From NCBI RefSeq assembly GCF_000003195.3, contig NC_012878.2, positions 37,448,751 through 37,512,750 on the forward strand: a DNA stretch of 64,000 bases, in the 5' to 3' direction. The translations under genes were made by a program, and so were the position numbers. Source of the stretch: Sorghum bicolor. Its lineage: Eukaryota > Streptophyta > Magnoliopsida > Poales > Poaceae. Under the pieces are notes generated by a model. It was given only the letters and a program-made list of their open reading frames with translations, ran no database searches and was not told the DNA's origin. Within the stretch, counting starts at the first letter, position 1; each line of letters begins with the position of its first letter. Below are positions 43,877-56,362 of this stretch, piece after piece.

Positions 43877-45195
43877 CTAGAAGTCTTGGGACTGTTTCAG
43901 CAGCTGATCTTGGCGAGCTTGCATTTCATCTTGCTGCTGCTGGTGCCAGGCCTGTTGTTGCTGTTGCCATAGCAACCCTTGCTGGTGCCACTCCATGGCC
44001 TGCTGGTGGTGCGCATCGGTGGTTTGGATGTGTTGTTGGAGAGTATCTTGGATCTCATCCGTGCGCACCACCAGTCCCCCAAGCTGAGCTTGGAGGCGCT
44101 CCAAGTCTGTTCGGCCTACTGTGGAGGCCGAAGGATGTTCTTCTGGTGATTCGTCCCTCCAGCGCGATTGTTGTTCCCAAGCTCTGGAATCCGCCTCACC
44201 CCACCCCTCAACACCTTGTGTCGGCATGGGTGTGTCCCACCCCGACTGGTAGATCGGCTGTGTATAGGAGGGTGGTGGCTGGGAGCTGGATCCGCCGATG
44301 TCCCTGCCAGAAACATTACGCTTTCGCGTAGTTTCAGCTGTCTGCAGATCAAAGGTTAGTCTCCTAGAGTTATACAAGTGTAGACCTGGGTTAGGTAACC
44401 GGATTACGTTTGTATATCCTGGGAAATAAAACACAAGACCGCCTGCATTATCTCTTTTCAAATGGTGACCTTGGATAAGATAGGTTTCATTAATCATGGT
44501 GCGTGGAATTTGAATATAATCAAGATCTTGCCCTTCCAACGCACCAATGGCCGTGGCCACACGTGTTATGGGTGAAGTCAAAGAGATAGGGGTGGTTGTC
44601 TTGATTATATCTAACCAATGCCTTACAATTTCTTGCACAGGTGCAACTTTTATTTTCATTCTAGCCGCGTAAAGTAACCTCATTTCATTTACTCGCACAA
44701 CGCGGGTATCCTGGCTAGGAAACATTGTTATGGATAGCCAAAGGTGTAAAAACCTTGGAGTGGGGTGTTGGATGTGGGCATTTCTAGGATAGTATTTTCC
44801 AGTGTGAACTTGCCCCATGATTTCTTCCCAAAACTTATCCTTATCAAACCCTTTTGTGGCATGCACTAAATCAAGAGAGCATCTTTGATGAAAACCAAGG
44901 TATTTGCTTAAGTCTTTCCAAAAGATAGCATATTCTTTTCCAAATAAACGAACAGAAATACCTTCATATGTTTCTCTTAAAGTGCATAGAAATTGAATGG
45001 TAAATGTATAGGATCCATACTCAGTTATGGGGTGAATGTTGTCCCACCCGGTGGCATTCCATATGGAGAGAAATTCATAGTCCATACCGATGTCGGAGAG
45101 GAGCGAGTCGTCGTAGACCGGCGTATGGAGGAAGATCCGGTCCTTGAGCATGTTGTAGGCTTGATGTTCTCGATCACCCACCAAGTCGAACTGGT
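43877..45195 (-). pseudogene. Athila ORF1-like protein of element C, 5'-truncated
   Basis: A frame of more than 435 codons; the first ATG is at 45184, but the frame is open to 45195, where A3 cuts it, so the N-terminus is lost. The N-terminal 280 residues form a globular region with FLSIWNATGWDNIHPITEYG, LFGKEYAIFWKDLSKYLGF and RFLHLWLSITMFPSQDTR, which I judge similar to the plant Athila ORF-1 family; function unknown. Residues about 290-360 are S/P/Q-rich, then a coiled coil with a poly-Gln/His/Trp tail (WQQQQQAWHQQQQDEMQ). It lies directly before the 3' UTR, in the env position. No membrane segment seen. The poly-Q tail may be unstable repeat. Confidence 0.65.
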
Positions 45196-46456
45196 TGTTG
45201 ACGGTCCTTAGTGCTCACATTTAACCATCAACTAATCATGGAAAATGATCTAAATGGAACCAACACCTAGATTTAGGGTTTTATCTGACAGAATTCCACG
45301 AGTTTTGGTGTTTGTCTATTTCTGCAGGGGGTTATCAGGAAATACGGAATAAAGGCCCACACGTCGGGTTTACATAGAGATATTTACGTGGTGTGCAATT
45401 TTCTATCATCTAGAAGACTCCAGAAGGCATGGGAACAAAGCGGAAGCCGAGAGGACTCAGGGACAGGGCGCCCGCCCTACTCTCCTGGGCGCCCGCCCTC
45501 ACATAGAGTCCAATCAGGATTCTCTTTCGGGATATTGCTCCACCGACCTAAAGGATCAAGGATAACTGTTCAATCAATGTTGGTTTGATCCAACGGCTCA
45601 TATTCACTACAAGGGAGTATAAACCAGACCCTCTGGCCCCTGGAGATCATACCTCTTCTACAGAATCAAAGTTAGGGTTTCAATTCTTCATCCAAGTAGA
45701 GAGGATCCCTCTAGTTCTTCTAGTTCTACCTCTAGTTCATTTAGTTCTAGTTCTAGTTCATCTAGTTCTAGTTCTAGTTTCTCTAGTTCTAGTTCTAGTT
45801 AGTTCTAGTTGTAATCTAGAAAATAGGGAGAGAGAAGAGGAGAGCGGAGGAGGAGCTGGATCTGTCGGATCTTCCTCAACATTGTACTTTTGCAGCAACT
45901 GGTTCGTTCTTCATCGTTCTCCAGGTTCTTCAATTCATAATTCCTGAGTTCTCTCATTACTTTTATTTACATTCAAGTTATTTATTCGATTCCCACTTGC
46001 ATCAAGTGCTCTAGTCTTTATAACGCTAGAGTAGGAATTAGTAGATTAGACGTGGTGTTTAGTCTTGCAATTACATGGAATTGCACCCAATCGTGCGGAT
46101 TGTTGTGGTAGCCTTAGGGTAGTGACAGCCCTAACGGTCGACGTATTCCACCTCGTTCGGATCGGTGTTTGTAGGACCGTAGTCATACCTTCGTAGCCCC
46201 CTTCTCATCTCTTTCTGTGGTTAGTGCTCTGATGTCCCGATATAGACAATCTTGAAGTAATTCTTGATTCTTAGATCAACTAGAGAACACTCAGGAAACT
46301 TCCTCTCTTCCCACCAAAAACAATTATATAGTTACCTTGGGCGATCTAGATTCTTAATTAGTCCACTCACATTCTCTCTGGAATACTTCCGGATGAAAGC
46401 TACATCGGTATCCGTGCGCTTGCGGATTTTTCTATTTGCGTTTAAAATACCCAACA
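45196..46456 (+). repeat. 5' LTR of A3 (1261 bp)
   Basis: Same structure as A1: GC motifs 45466-45477 and 45487-45498, TATA-like AGTATAAACC at 45616-45625, hexamer array about 45712-45815, end AATACCCAACA. The TATA region resembles B and A2 more than A1. Confidence 0.88.
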
Positions 46457-46463
46457 AGCTTTC

Positions 46464-46480
46464 TGGCGCCGTTGCCGGGG
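46464..46480 (+). promoter_or_regulatory. tRNA-Asp-type primer binding site (A3)
   Basis: TGGCGCCGTTGCCGGGG, identical to A1 and B. Confidence 0.85.
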
Positions 46481-46490
46481 AACGGTAGCT

Positions 46491-46784
46491 GTGCTAGTTT
46501 TGAACCAAGTCATCCGTGTATCCTTCTTCTTTTCCTTTTTTAACACACTCACCTTACCATTTTCACCACACCACATGGATTTCACTCTAAGCATTAATGA
46601 GCATGGAATTTATTTCATAGCCACTTCAGTTACTCCATGCTCATATGCAACATCTTTCCAATCCATTGGTTTTTCCAACATCACCACATTCGAGATCTCC
46701 AACCCCCTCATCCTTTCTATTTATAAATACTTTAAAAGGACGGTTGTCGATGCATATGTCTACATTAAATATTGTAGATCTCGT
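46491..46784 (+). pseudogene. small ORF of A elements, cut (A3)
   Basis: Same 98-codon frame as in A1 and A2, up to the codons for YCRSR, then it runs into the rearrangement junction. No domain is recognised. Confidence 0.35.
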
Positions 46785-48288
46785 CCCGACGTGAATCATT
46801 GATGGGGGTTTCCTGTGGATTCTTAAAATACATTCTAGACAAGTGACCAGCAACAGAATTTTCTACTCCCTTTTTATATTTTATTTCCATGTCAAATTCT
46901 TGAAGTAATAAGATCCATCTAATTAGGCAGGTTTAGCATCTTTTTTAGTGAGCAGATATTTTTGTGCAGCATGATCAGTGTACACAGTTATTTTAGCTCC
47001 AACTAAATAAGATCTAAATTTATCAATGGCAAAGACAACAGCCAGAAGCTCTTTTTCAGTGGTTGCATAATTAAGTTGAGCTCCTGTCAAAGTTTTACTA
47101 ACATAAGCAATTGCATGATGCTTCTTATTTTTAGTTTGTCCCAAAACTGCCCCCACAGCATAATCACTAGCATCACACATAGTTTCGAAAGGCAACGACT
47201 AATCAGGGGGTTGAATGATTGGTGCAGAGATGAGTGCATTCTTTAATAAATTGAAAGATGTTAGGCATGCATCATAAAATTCGAAAGGAGCATCCTTGGC
47301 TAGCAAAAGAGTAAGTGGTCTAGCAATGAATGAAAAATCTTTTATGAATCTGCGATAAAAACCAACATGGCCAAGAAAGCTTCGAATTCCTTTTATATTC
47401 AAAGGTGGAGGTAGTTGTTCAATTACTTAAATTTTAGCTTTGTCTATGTCAATACCTCTTTCAGACACTAGGTGTCCCAACACTATTCCTTCCCTAACTA
47501 TAAAATGACATTTTTCCCAATTAAGGACTAAGTGCTTTTCTTCACATCTTTGCAAAACCTTGTCTAAGTTTTCAAGACAACTATCAATAGTTTTTCCATA
47601 TACTAAGAAATCATCCACGAAAACTTCCATAAACTCTTCAATCATATCAGAAAATATAGACATCATGCATCTTTGAAAAGATGTTGGTGCATTACATAAC
47701 CCAAAAGACATTCTACGGTAGGCACAAGTTCCATATGGGCATGTAAAAGTCGTTTTGCTTTGATCATCAGGATGAATCGAGATCTGGTGATACCCTGAAT
47801 ATCCATCTAAGAAACAGAAGAACGAATGGTTCGCTAATCGCTCTAGCATCTCATCCATGAAAGGTAAAGGAAAATGATCCTTTTTCGTGGCGTTGTTCAG
47901 TTTTCTATAGTCTATGACAATCCGCCACCCTATGACGGTGCGTTGAAGAATTAGCTCGTTCTTTTCATTTGTAACGACAGTCATGCCTCCCTTTTTAGGC
48001 ACAACTTGCACTGGGCTCACCCACTCACTGTGCGGCACAGGATATATAATCCCTGCTTGCAGCAACTTTAGAACTTCCTTTTTAACTACCTCTCTCATCG
48101 CATTGTTAAGTCTTCGTTGGGGCTCTCGAGAGGGTGAAACAGAATGATCTATCGGAATACAACGGGTACAAATCATAGGACTGATTCCTGTAAGATCTTG
48201 GTGTGACTAGCCGAAAACTGAGTGATGTTTCTCAAGAATGGTCATTAATCGCAGATTTTGCTCCTGAGTGAGTTTATCACTAATGATC
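46785..48288 (-). pseudogene. pol: pol fragment, RT and RNase H (Athila copy 2)
   Basis: Matches copy 1 from 30544 to about 29035. From the right: TAG at 48207-48209, RT frame 47427-48176 (FVDDFLVYG), TAA after AKI, a TAG in place of Trp at 47196-47198, RNase H start ([27 protein letters not shown]), and a frameshift near 46925. Ends in the RNase H/integrase spacer at the junction with A3. The TAG and the AKI TAA are shared with copy 1, so copies 1 and 2 are closer to each other than to copy 3. Confidence 0.88.
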
Positions 48289-49156
48289 TGAAGCGCCCCT
48301 GGTAAACCAGGAACTCAAATGTCATACAATACTGTCCTAGGAGGCTAGTAACAAATTTATTACATCAGATAAGTTTTAGCGCAGTAGTCTCGATAAGCGT
48401 GGACAATGAAGGCATGCTATAATAATAAGACACCAAAATACAACATAGGTCCAAAGGACCCAGAAACAAACGATATCACAACCGAACATCTGACAAGTCC
48501 CAATGCCACTGGCTTAGTTGGGTGCAGACACGACCTTACTCGAACGCCACTTTGGGATCAAAGTCTAGATCTTCCTCTGTTTAATAAAGCAAGGGTGAGT
48601 ACAAAGTACTCAACAAATCCAACCTTACCCTACGGAAGGGGATAACAATATACATGCATATGGATAAATCAAGGATGAGGCTTAGTTTTATTTGCATAAA
48701 GCTATCTTTTTACACATGCAAGGTTTCATTTCACAACTACTATTGTAAAAGAACTCTTTTTCCACATATGATAGTATTTCTAAAAATGGGGGTTTGATCA
48801 CAATTTTAAGTGTTGTTGAACCCTTGTTCCCACAACACAATGGAAGTCAACCATTTATTTCCAAAATCACACTCACTCTCATGTTTTCACTCATCCCAAC
48901 CCATCTAGTTGTTGAAACCAAACCATAACCCATCCAAGACCGCGGACACGGCTATCTAGATAGATTTACACTCTACAGAGGTTATACACTTTTCCCACAA
49001 GTAGGATACCATAACTTACACCGTCGTGTAAGCACAGATCCATCAAAGTCATTAATCTCCATAGCTAAGTAATGGCGCTTACCACAGGAACACTAAGGCC
49101 ACATCTCATGACACCACAATAATTCATAAAGTTCTTTTCATATATTTCCACATACA
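48289..49156 (-). repeat. long LTR, copy 2, left part
   Basis: Near-identical to 30545-31405 and attached to Athila pol at the same base. A2 interrupts it at 49156/49157; it continues at 56363. Confidence 0.7.
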
Positions 49157-50436
49157 TGTTGACGGTCCTTAATGCTCATATTTAACCATCAACTAATCAT
49201 AGAAAAGGATCCAAATGCAACCAACACCTAGACTTAGGGTTTTATCTGACAGAATTCCACAAGTTTTGGTGTTTGTCTATTTCTGCAGGGGGTTATCAGG
49301 AAATACGGAAAAAAGGCCCACACGTCGGGTTTACATAGAGATATTAACGTGCCGCACAATTATCTACCATCTAGAAGAGTCCAGAAGCCACGGGAGCGAA
49401 CGGGAGACGTAACGGAGTCGGGCACTGGGCGCCCGCCCTCCCTTACTGGGCGCCCGCCCTCCCCCCTGGACCAATCAGGGTGAAGTTCGGGGATCATGCT
49501 CCACCGACCCAATACTTCAAGGAAAACCACACGATCAATGTCGGTTTGATCCGACGGCCCAGATTCACTTGAAGGGACTATAAAACCAGACCCCCCTGGC
49601 CCCTGGAGATCATACCTCTTCTACAGAATCAAAGCTAGGGTTTCAATTCTTCATCCAAGTAGAGAGGATCCCTCTAGTTCTTCTAGTTCTACCACTAGTT
49701 CATCAAGATCTAGTTCTAGTTCATCTAGTTCTAGTTCTAGTTCCTCTAGTTCTAGTTCTAGTTAGTTCTAGTTGTAATCTAGAAAATAGGGAGAGAGAAG
49801 AGGAGAGCGGAGGAGGAGCCGGATCTGTCGGATCTTCCTCAACATTATACTTTTGCAGCATCTGGTTCGTTCTTCATCGTTCTCCAGGTTCTTCAATTCA
49901 TAACTCCTGAGTTCTTTAATTACTTTTATTTACATTCAAGTTATTTATTGGATTCCCGCTTGCATCAAGTGCTCTAGTCTTTATAACGCTAGAGTAGTAA
50001 TTAATAGATTAGACGTGGTGTTTAGTCTTGCGATTACCTGGAATTGCACCCAATCCTACGGATTGTTGTGGTAGCCCTAGGGTAGTGACAGCCCTAACGG
50101 TCGACGTATTCCACCACGTTCGGATCGGTGTTTGTAGGACCGTAGTCAGACCTTCCTAGCCCCCTTCTCATCTCTTTCTGTGGTTAGTGCTCTGATGTCC
50201 CGATATAAATAATCTTGAAGTAATTCTTGATTCTTAGATCAACTAGAGAACTCTCAAGAAACTTCCTCTCTTCGCACCAAAAATAATTATATAGTTATCC
50301 TTGGGCGATCTTGAATCTTAATTAGTACACTCACGTTCCCCGTGGAAAATCGATACTCTGGAATACTCCCGGGTGAAAGCTACATCGGTATCCGTGCGCT
50401 TGCGGATTTTTCTGTTTGCGTTTAAAATACCCAACA
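49157..50436 (+). repeat. 5' LTR of A2 (1280 bp)
   Basis: GC motifs 49427-49438 and 49448-49459, TATA CTATAAAA 49578-49585, hexamer array about 49670-49775, end AATACCCAACA. Confidence 0.9.
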
Positions 50437-50443
50437 AGCTTTC

Positions 50444-50460
50444 TGGCGCCGTTGCCTGGG
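50444..50460 (+). promoter_or_regulatory. tRNA-Asp-type primer binding site (A2)
   Basis: TGGCGCCGTTGCCTGGG: one mismatch (G to T) relative to A1 and B. Confidence 0.8.
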
Positions 50461-50470
50461 AACGGTAGCT

Positions 50471-50767
50471 GTGCTAGTTTCGAACCAAGTCGTCTGTGTA
50501 TCCTTTTTCTTTTCCTTTTTTACCACACTCACCTTATCATTTTCACCATACCACATGGATTTCACTCTAAGCATTAATGAGCATGGAATTTATTTCATAG
50601 CCACTTCATTTACTCCATGCTCATATGCAACATCTTCACAATCCATTGGTCTCTCCAACATCACCACATTCGAGATCTCCAACCCCCACTTCCTTTCTAT
50701 TTATAAAAACTTTAAAAGGGCGGTTGTCGATGCATATGTCTATATTAAATATTGCAGATCTCGTTGA
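50471..50767 (+). CDS. small ORF of A elements, 98 codons, unknown (A2)
   Basis: Complete copy of the A-type leader ORF. The internal ATG (MDFTLSINEHG) starts the more conserved part, ending KYCRSR. Reading frame length equals A1. No domain; expression unproven. Confidence 0.35.
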   Translation: MLVSNQVVCVSFFFSFFTTLTLSFSPYHMDFTLSINEHGIYFIATSFTPCSYATSSQSIGLSNITTFEISNPHFLSIYKNFKRAVVDAYVYIKYCRSR

Positions 50768-51825
50768 ATTGATCTTGATATAGGTCAGCGTTGGAGGGGA
50801 AACCACTTCGCCGACATAAATTGATGGTTTCCCAAGGACAAGCTTAGTGTCCTAAAACAAGCACTGATTAGATCGTAACATGAGCTTTTAAGTATTTGCA
50901 ACATTACCTTGTGTATTGAGCATATAAGGATAATTGTAAAAAAATTCCTTCGGGTATTCTTGTCACTAACCTTTCTAGGTTTGGAGCAAGAAGATCGGAT
51001 GAATGACAAGCACAAGGTATGTCCAACCAATCATCATACAACATTGAATTAAATTCATCCAAACTTGAATTTTGCAAAATTCAAGCTTGGGGGAGTACTT
51101 TATATAAAAACATTATTTGCCATGTTGCTATGTTGGTTGTCCCTACCTTTGGGACATGCTCAATTTGTTAAATAGTAATCACACTACTTCATCTCCACTT
51201 GAGTAGATCTCTATAAAAGCCATCACGCTACCTTTGTTTATCCTAGTAAGTGTTAGTTTGGAAGTACTGTACATACTTCTATTGGTTTTTAAATTAAGCA
51301 TGGTGCTTAGGTTAAACAGCCTTCCTTAATCTAATTAGACATGGAGTCTAGTTTGGTTATTGAACTAAAAACTGCTTGTGTAGACATTGGTATATTTTGT
51401 TGGACTAACTCCTGCAGGAAAACTTTCAATATCGACCTGGGAAGTCCTGAGATAAACTCATATTGGAGACAAAGAGAGACACACATGAAGTTTAACAATT
51501 TACTCAAGGAAGGCATAGCTCACAAGAGATGATCCATGGAGGTGCCACAAACACGATGCACAACCGCTAAGAGAGGAAAGCTTCCACAACGTGATACTGT
51601 ACCATCACTCTTCAAGTAAGTTATGATCTTATTATCCATCAACTTTGTTTTGCTCACTATGCTTAAGGTTAGAGAAGAACAAATACACTTTTGGTTCTGT
51701 TGGTGTTTTCCACCAACAGGGCCCATGCACTTGATCTCTGCCTTGTCTCTATGAGTAGGTACACTTCGAGCAAAATATGAAGGAGTTTTACAACTCCCAG
51801 ACTCCACCAAGTGAATAACCTAGAT
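50768..51825 (+). other. non-coding interior of A2
   Basis: Collinear with A1 6825-7730. PPT-like AAGCTTGGGGGAG at 51083-51095 and an acceptor-like CTCCTGCAG near 51409-51417. No gene seen. Confidence 0.6.
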
Positions 51826-52912
51826 ATATGAGCACAAACATGCTGGAGATACTGGACACTCATGCAAACACTGCCCTGAGATGCTTGAGGATGTAACTAC
51901 TGGAGTAACCCCGTTGTGGAAGTAATTACTGACCTTCTGCCGGTCAAGAGAGACAATCTAGGACGCCCCGTCATCCCAATCTCCATCGGCGTGGTGGACT
52001 TCCTAGAAGCACTCTGCGACTTTGGCTCCAGCGTCAACATTATACCTAGGGGAAGCCATTCCTGAACACCTCGGGAGCTTTCATCTACGTTAGTGCTGCC
52101 AAAATCAGTTTCTACATCAAGGGGAGGAAGGAGACGTTTTCCTTCAAGAAACAAGACTACACAAATCCCAGAGCAATCCCGACATGAACCAAGGAAGAGG
52201 ACCAACAGGAGGAACAAGAACAAGTAAATGTGTACCGAGTCAACTAAGATGGTCACTGCAGCTCAAGGAGGTCAAGATCGTCAACTCAAGTCACCTTTCT
52301 TGATCAAGAAGGACGACCCTGGTGTCCCAAGCATCGAGTGCACAATCAACGGATATTCTTTTCAGAAGACACTCTACGACACCGGATCTAACGTCAACAT
52401 AATGGCCGCAGTCACTTATCAGCTCCTGCATGGAACCATGTCCCTACAACCAACATACATTCCGCTCCAGATGGCAGATCAGACATTCTGAAAGATTGAA
52501 GGTTATTGACATGGGAGAAGACGAATACAATCCACCCATCACCCTTGGAAGACCGTTCCTCAGCACTGTTAAAGCAATCATCTACATTGGAACTGGAGAA
52601 GTCCACATGCACTTCCCCTTTGAGAAGGTACGCTGCTATTTTACTGACCCTAACCATATGGTTGAAGACTCTAAGTAGGTCAGGACAAGAAGAAGACGAC
52701 GCAACCGCAACTAGAGGAGGCAAATCATCAAGGACGGATGGGCAGACTACGAAGGAGAAGTAGTGAGGTCTGAAGACATACAGCTTGAACAGAACTGTCC
52801 TGAGGAGACCGTAGCACCGAGTCAGGTGTGGAGAGAGAAGATAGTTATACACGAAGAGCAGGCGTCGCCGGAACCACCGACTACGCCATCCAGCGAATCC
52901 CAGGACGAATGA
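51826..52912 (+). pseudogene. gag scrap and broken tandem protease (A2)
   Basis: A short gag remnant around the zinc knuckle (GDTGHSC.HCPEMLEDV, about 51845-51895) joins directly to protease 1 (CDFGSSVN near 52017). Protease 1 then lacks about 230 bp: the break at about 52047-52052 joins two CCTAGGG-like sites. Protease 2 (52228-52491) has YDTGSNVN, then the same deletion and frameshift as A1 (stop at 52489-52491); the rest (52499-52912, IGEDEYNPPI region and GRPFLST) is in another frame with a TAG near 52676. Natural stop 52910-52912. Confidence 0.8.
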
Positions 52913-55066
52913 GAAAATGGAGAGTCCCGTTCGGAGGACTTAAAAACACCGAACGCCTTGCCAAGAGGTAAACTTGGTAGTTATCTTTTTCCTTTCAATT
53001 TAGTTTGCTTAGTTAATCAGGTTCACATCATCTTAAAAAGAAAATAAAAATGTTAAAAATAGTAAGCCCCATGTGAGTATGCTCATGGCATAAAACCCAT
53101 AAGTACATTCACTGTGGTGGCGTAAAAATAAATATATATTCCTGTCCTGTAAAAATGAAAATATAAATAAGATTGTGATCCTACTAAAGAGAGTAACATT
53201 TATTGAGGAGGCTCAACATCATAAAGGCTAGATATTTATGCTAACACTTAACTAGTTCCACAAAGCTTTGTTGTCTATTTGAGCTCCACAGAATTCAAGG
53301 ATCAAAGAAGACTAGCAGACGGAGGACATCCTAATCACTGTCAGGGTGCTGCTGACATTCAAATACACCTCCACCACCTACTAGCTACATCAAAAGAAAT
53401 TATGTCAAAATCCAGCTTGGGGGAGAGCACCCCCATTTATTCAGCTAAGTGTTCTACTCGCATTTATATTTTACTCAAATAATAAAAAGATGCATAATCA
53501 TAAAAACCCAAATAAAGATTTTGTGCTTATATATATATATATCTTTGCTTAGCTTGCTAAATAAATAAATAAAGTTTGCTATGAACCCTCATGATAAGCT
53601 CTCATATGGAAATGATGAATAGTTGCTCTGCCATGACTAGTTCCTAATATTGAAATCTCTCTCAAGTTTAGGCATAACTGTTATGAATTAAGATTTGCTC
53701 TAAACCTGAACTTGTGGGGAGAGTACTTGATCTGAAGTCTAAGTCGTTAACGGATATGATATGGGAAGGTTGAGCTGCTGTTTATCTGTTACTAGAGATG
53801 CTAGAATTCTGGAGAATTTTATCTTTGAAAAAATCTTTAAAATGTTGCATGATGAGTTCCTGTATGATGAGAGTTTAAATTCCTACCACAGCCAGATATA
53901 CATGCTTGCTAGACTTTGAGCCACACATTTACTTTTTACTGCTTATGAGCATTGAGTGTGGTCAAGCTGTGTAGACCCTTAGGAGCTTGTCATGTGGTTA
54001 AATCAAGATTCACTTGCACGTTCACTCACACATGCTGCTTCTACTCAGGAAGTACCATCCACATATATCCATTTCCATCTCCAGAACCACCCAAAAATAT
54101 TCTACTCCTAAACTGGGAGAGAATATCCAAAAACATTTCTGTTTTTCCCCTGTGAAATAAATGCTCAAGTTATCTTGGTTACTACCACTTGCTACATTAT
54201 TTCAAGAGATGAGTGCTCTAAAAAAAACAGAAAAAAAGAGAAAAAAAAAGATACGAGGAAATCAAAAGGGGCAAGTGCCCGGAACCTCGAAAGAAAAGAA
54301 AAAGTGAGACGAGAGGTAAAAATGGACAAGTGTCTGACAGTAGAATTAGGGGTACAAGATACCCACTTGAGAAAAAAGAAAAAAATATAGAGCATCTCAT
54401 TCTCCTCAAAAAGTTTTAAAAGAGCAAGGAAGGTATGTATCCCCTCAAAAGAGCAAAAGTAGAATTAGACTTTCACCATTGTTATCACCATCATCACCAT
54501 ACACCATTCATTCGCCACACATGCACATCTTGATTTGACTTATTGACTTGTTCTTCTGGATCCATGGTTTGACTATGCAATAAATGTCTTGTAAGTATGT
54601 ATTAGCTGCCTCCCACCTATGAGCTCCAGATATTAAAGCCTTATTAGAGTAGGGTGAGAGAAAAGGCAATGCCACTAAGCCTCATACCAAAAATACCACA
54701 TACTTTGAGAGAATGCATACACTATTACTGCCTTGGTAAGGATCCAGAAACACCACAAAAGAGAGACTAGAGAGAGTCATACAAGGAATCTCTGAGTTTT
54801 ATTTGAAAATCTGCAAAAACTCCAGAGCTATAGTTAATCGAAGAATAAGAGACATGGTGCTTGACTAGACTGTTCTATCTTTTAACTACTCAAGACAGAA
54901 GTGATGGTTACAAGTCCCATGGTGAAAGGTAAATGAGTAAGTTTTAAGTCTTAACAGTTTACTCTAACCAGAGATGAGATCTTGTTTAAACGCATGTGTA
55001 TCTTTAAGTTATGAAACCACTGCAGAAACTCTTGAGTTTATCTTTGCTCAGCGACGAGCAAAGGTT
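52913..55066 (+). other. 3' UTR of A2
   Basis: Collinear with A1. PPT-like AGCTTGGGGGAG 53414-53425; hairpin module 54254-54335. No gene seen. Confidence 0.7.
54254..54335 (+). other. paired hairpin module in 3' UTR (A2)
   Basis: Hairpin 1 inner stem GGGC-AAGT-GCCC (54269-54280) within CGAGG/CCTCG; hairpin 2 GGAC-AAGT-GTCT (54324-54335), where the closing pair is a G-U wobble, as in Athila copy 1. Confidence 0.7.
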
Positions 55067-55081
55067 AAGCTTGGGGGAGCT

Positions 55082-56362
55082 TGTTGACGGTCCTTAATGC
55101 TCATATTTAACCATCAACTAATCATAGAAAAGGATCCAAATGCAACCAACACCTAGACTTAGGGTTTTATCTCACAGAATTCCACAAGTTTTGGTGTTTG
55201 TCTATTTCTGTAGGGGGTTATCAGGAAATACGGAAAAAAGGCCCACACGTCGGGTTTACATAGAGATATTAACGTGCCGCACAAATTTCTACCATCTAGA
55301 AGAGTCCAGAAGCCACAGGAGCGAACGGGAGACGTAACGTAGTCGGGCACTGGGCGCCCGCCCTCCCTTACTGGGCGCCCGCCCTCCCCCCTGGACCAAT
55401 CAGGGTGAAGTTCGGAGATCATGCTCCGCCGACCTAATACGTCAAGGAAAACCACACGATCAATGTCGGTTTGATCCGACGGCCCAGATTCACTTGAAGG
55501 GACTATAAAACCAGACCCCCCTGGCCCCTGGAGATCATACCTCTTCTACAGAATCAAAGTTAGGGTTTCAATTCTTCATCCAAGTAGAGAGGATCCCTCT
55601 AGTTCTTCTAGTTCTATCTCTAGTTCATCTAGATCTAGTTCTAGTTCATCTAGTTCTAGTTCTAGTTCCTCTAGTTCTAGTTCTAGTTAGTTCTAGTTGT
55701 AATCTAGAAAATAGGGAGAGAGAAGAGGAGAGCGGAGGAGGAGTCGGATCTGTCGGATCTTCCTCAACATTATAATTTTGCAGCATCTGGTTCGTTCTTC
55801 ATCGTTCTCCAGGTTCTTCAATTCATAACTCCTGAGTTCTTTAATTACTTTTATTTACATTCAAGTTATTTATTGGATTCCCGCTTGCATCAAGTGCTCT
55901 AGTCTTTATAACGCTAGAGTAGTAATTAATAGTTTAGACGTGGTGTTTAGTCTTGCGATTACCTGGAATTGCACCCAATCCTACGGATTGTTGTGGTAGC
56001 CCTAGGGTAGTGACAGCCCTAACGGTCGACGTATTCCACCACGTTCGGATCGGTGTTTGTAGGACCGTAGTCAGACCTTCCTAGCCCCCTTCTCATCTCT
56101 TTCTGTGGTTAGTGCTCTGATGTCCCGATATAAATAATCTTGAAGTAATTCTTGATTCTTAGATCAACTAGAGAACTCTCAGGAAACTTCCTCTCTTCCC
56201 ACCAAAAATAATTATATAGTTATCCTTGGGCGATCTTGAATCTTAATTTGTACACTCACGTTCCCTGTGGAAAATCGATACTCTGGAATACTCCCGGGTG
56301 AAAGCTACATCGGTATCCGTGCGCTTGCGGATTTTTTCTGTTTGCGTTTAAAATACCCAACA
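55082..56362 (+). repeat. 3' LTR of A2 (1281 bp)
   Basis: GC motifs 55352-55363 and 55373-55384, TATA CTATAAAA 55503-55510, hexamer array about 55595-55695. Confidence 0.9.

Larger units (their letters stand above)
45196..46784 (+). mobile_element. Non-autonomous element A3, 5' part only
   Basis: 5' LTR 45196-46456, PBS 46464-46480 and about 300 bp of interior including the small ORF. It is inserted in the ORF of element C. At 46781-46784 (TCGT) it changes abruptly into minus-strand Athila pol; the rest of A3 and its 3' LTR are missing. Confidence 0.85.
49157..56362 (+). mobile_element. Non-autonomous LTR retrotransposon A2 (complete, 7206 bp)
   Basis: LTRs 49157-50436 and 55082-56362, PBS 50444-50460, PPT 55067-55079, perfect TSD ATACA (49152-49156 and 56363-56367). 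Inserted in the long LTR copy 2. The interior has the small ORF, a gag scrap, a deleted protease 1 and a frameshifted protease 2. By eye the LTRs differ at a couple of dozen sites, suggesting a fairly young insertion. Confidence 0.92.
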
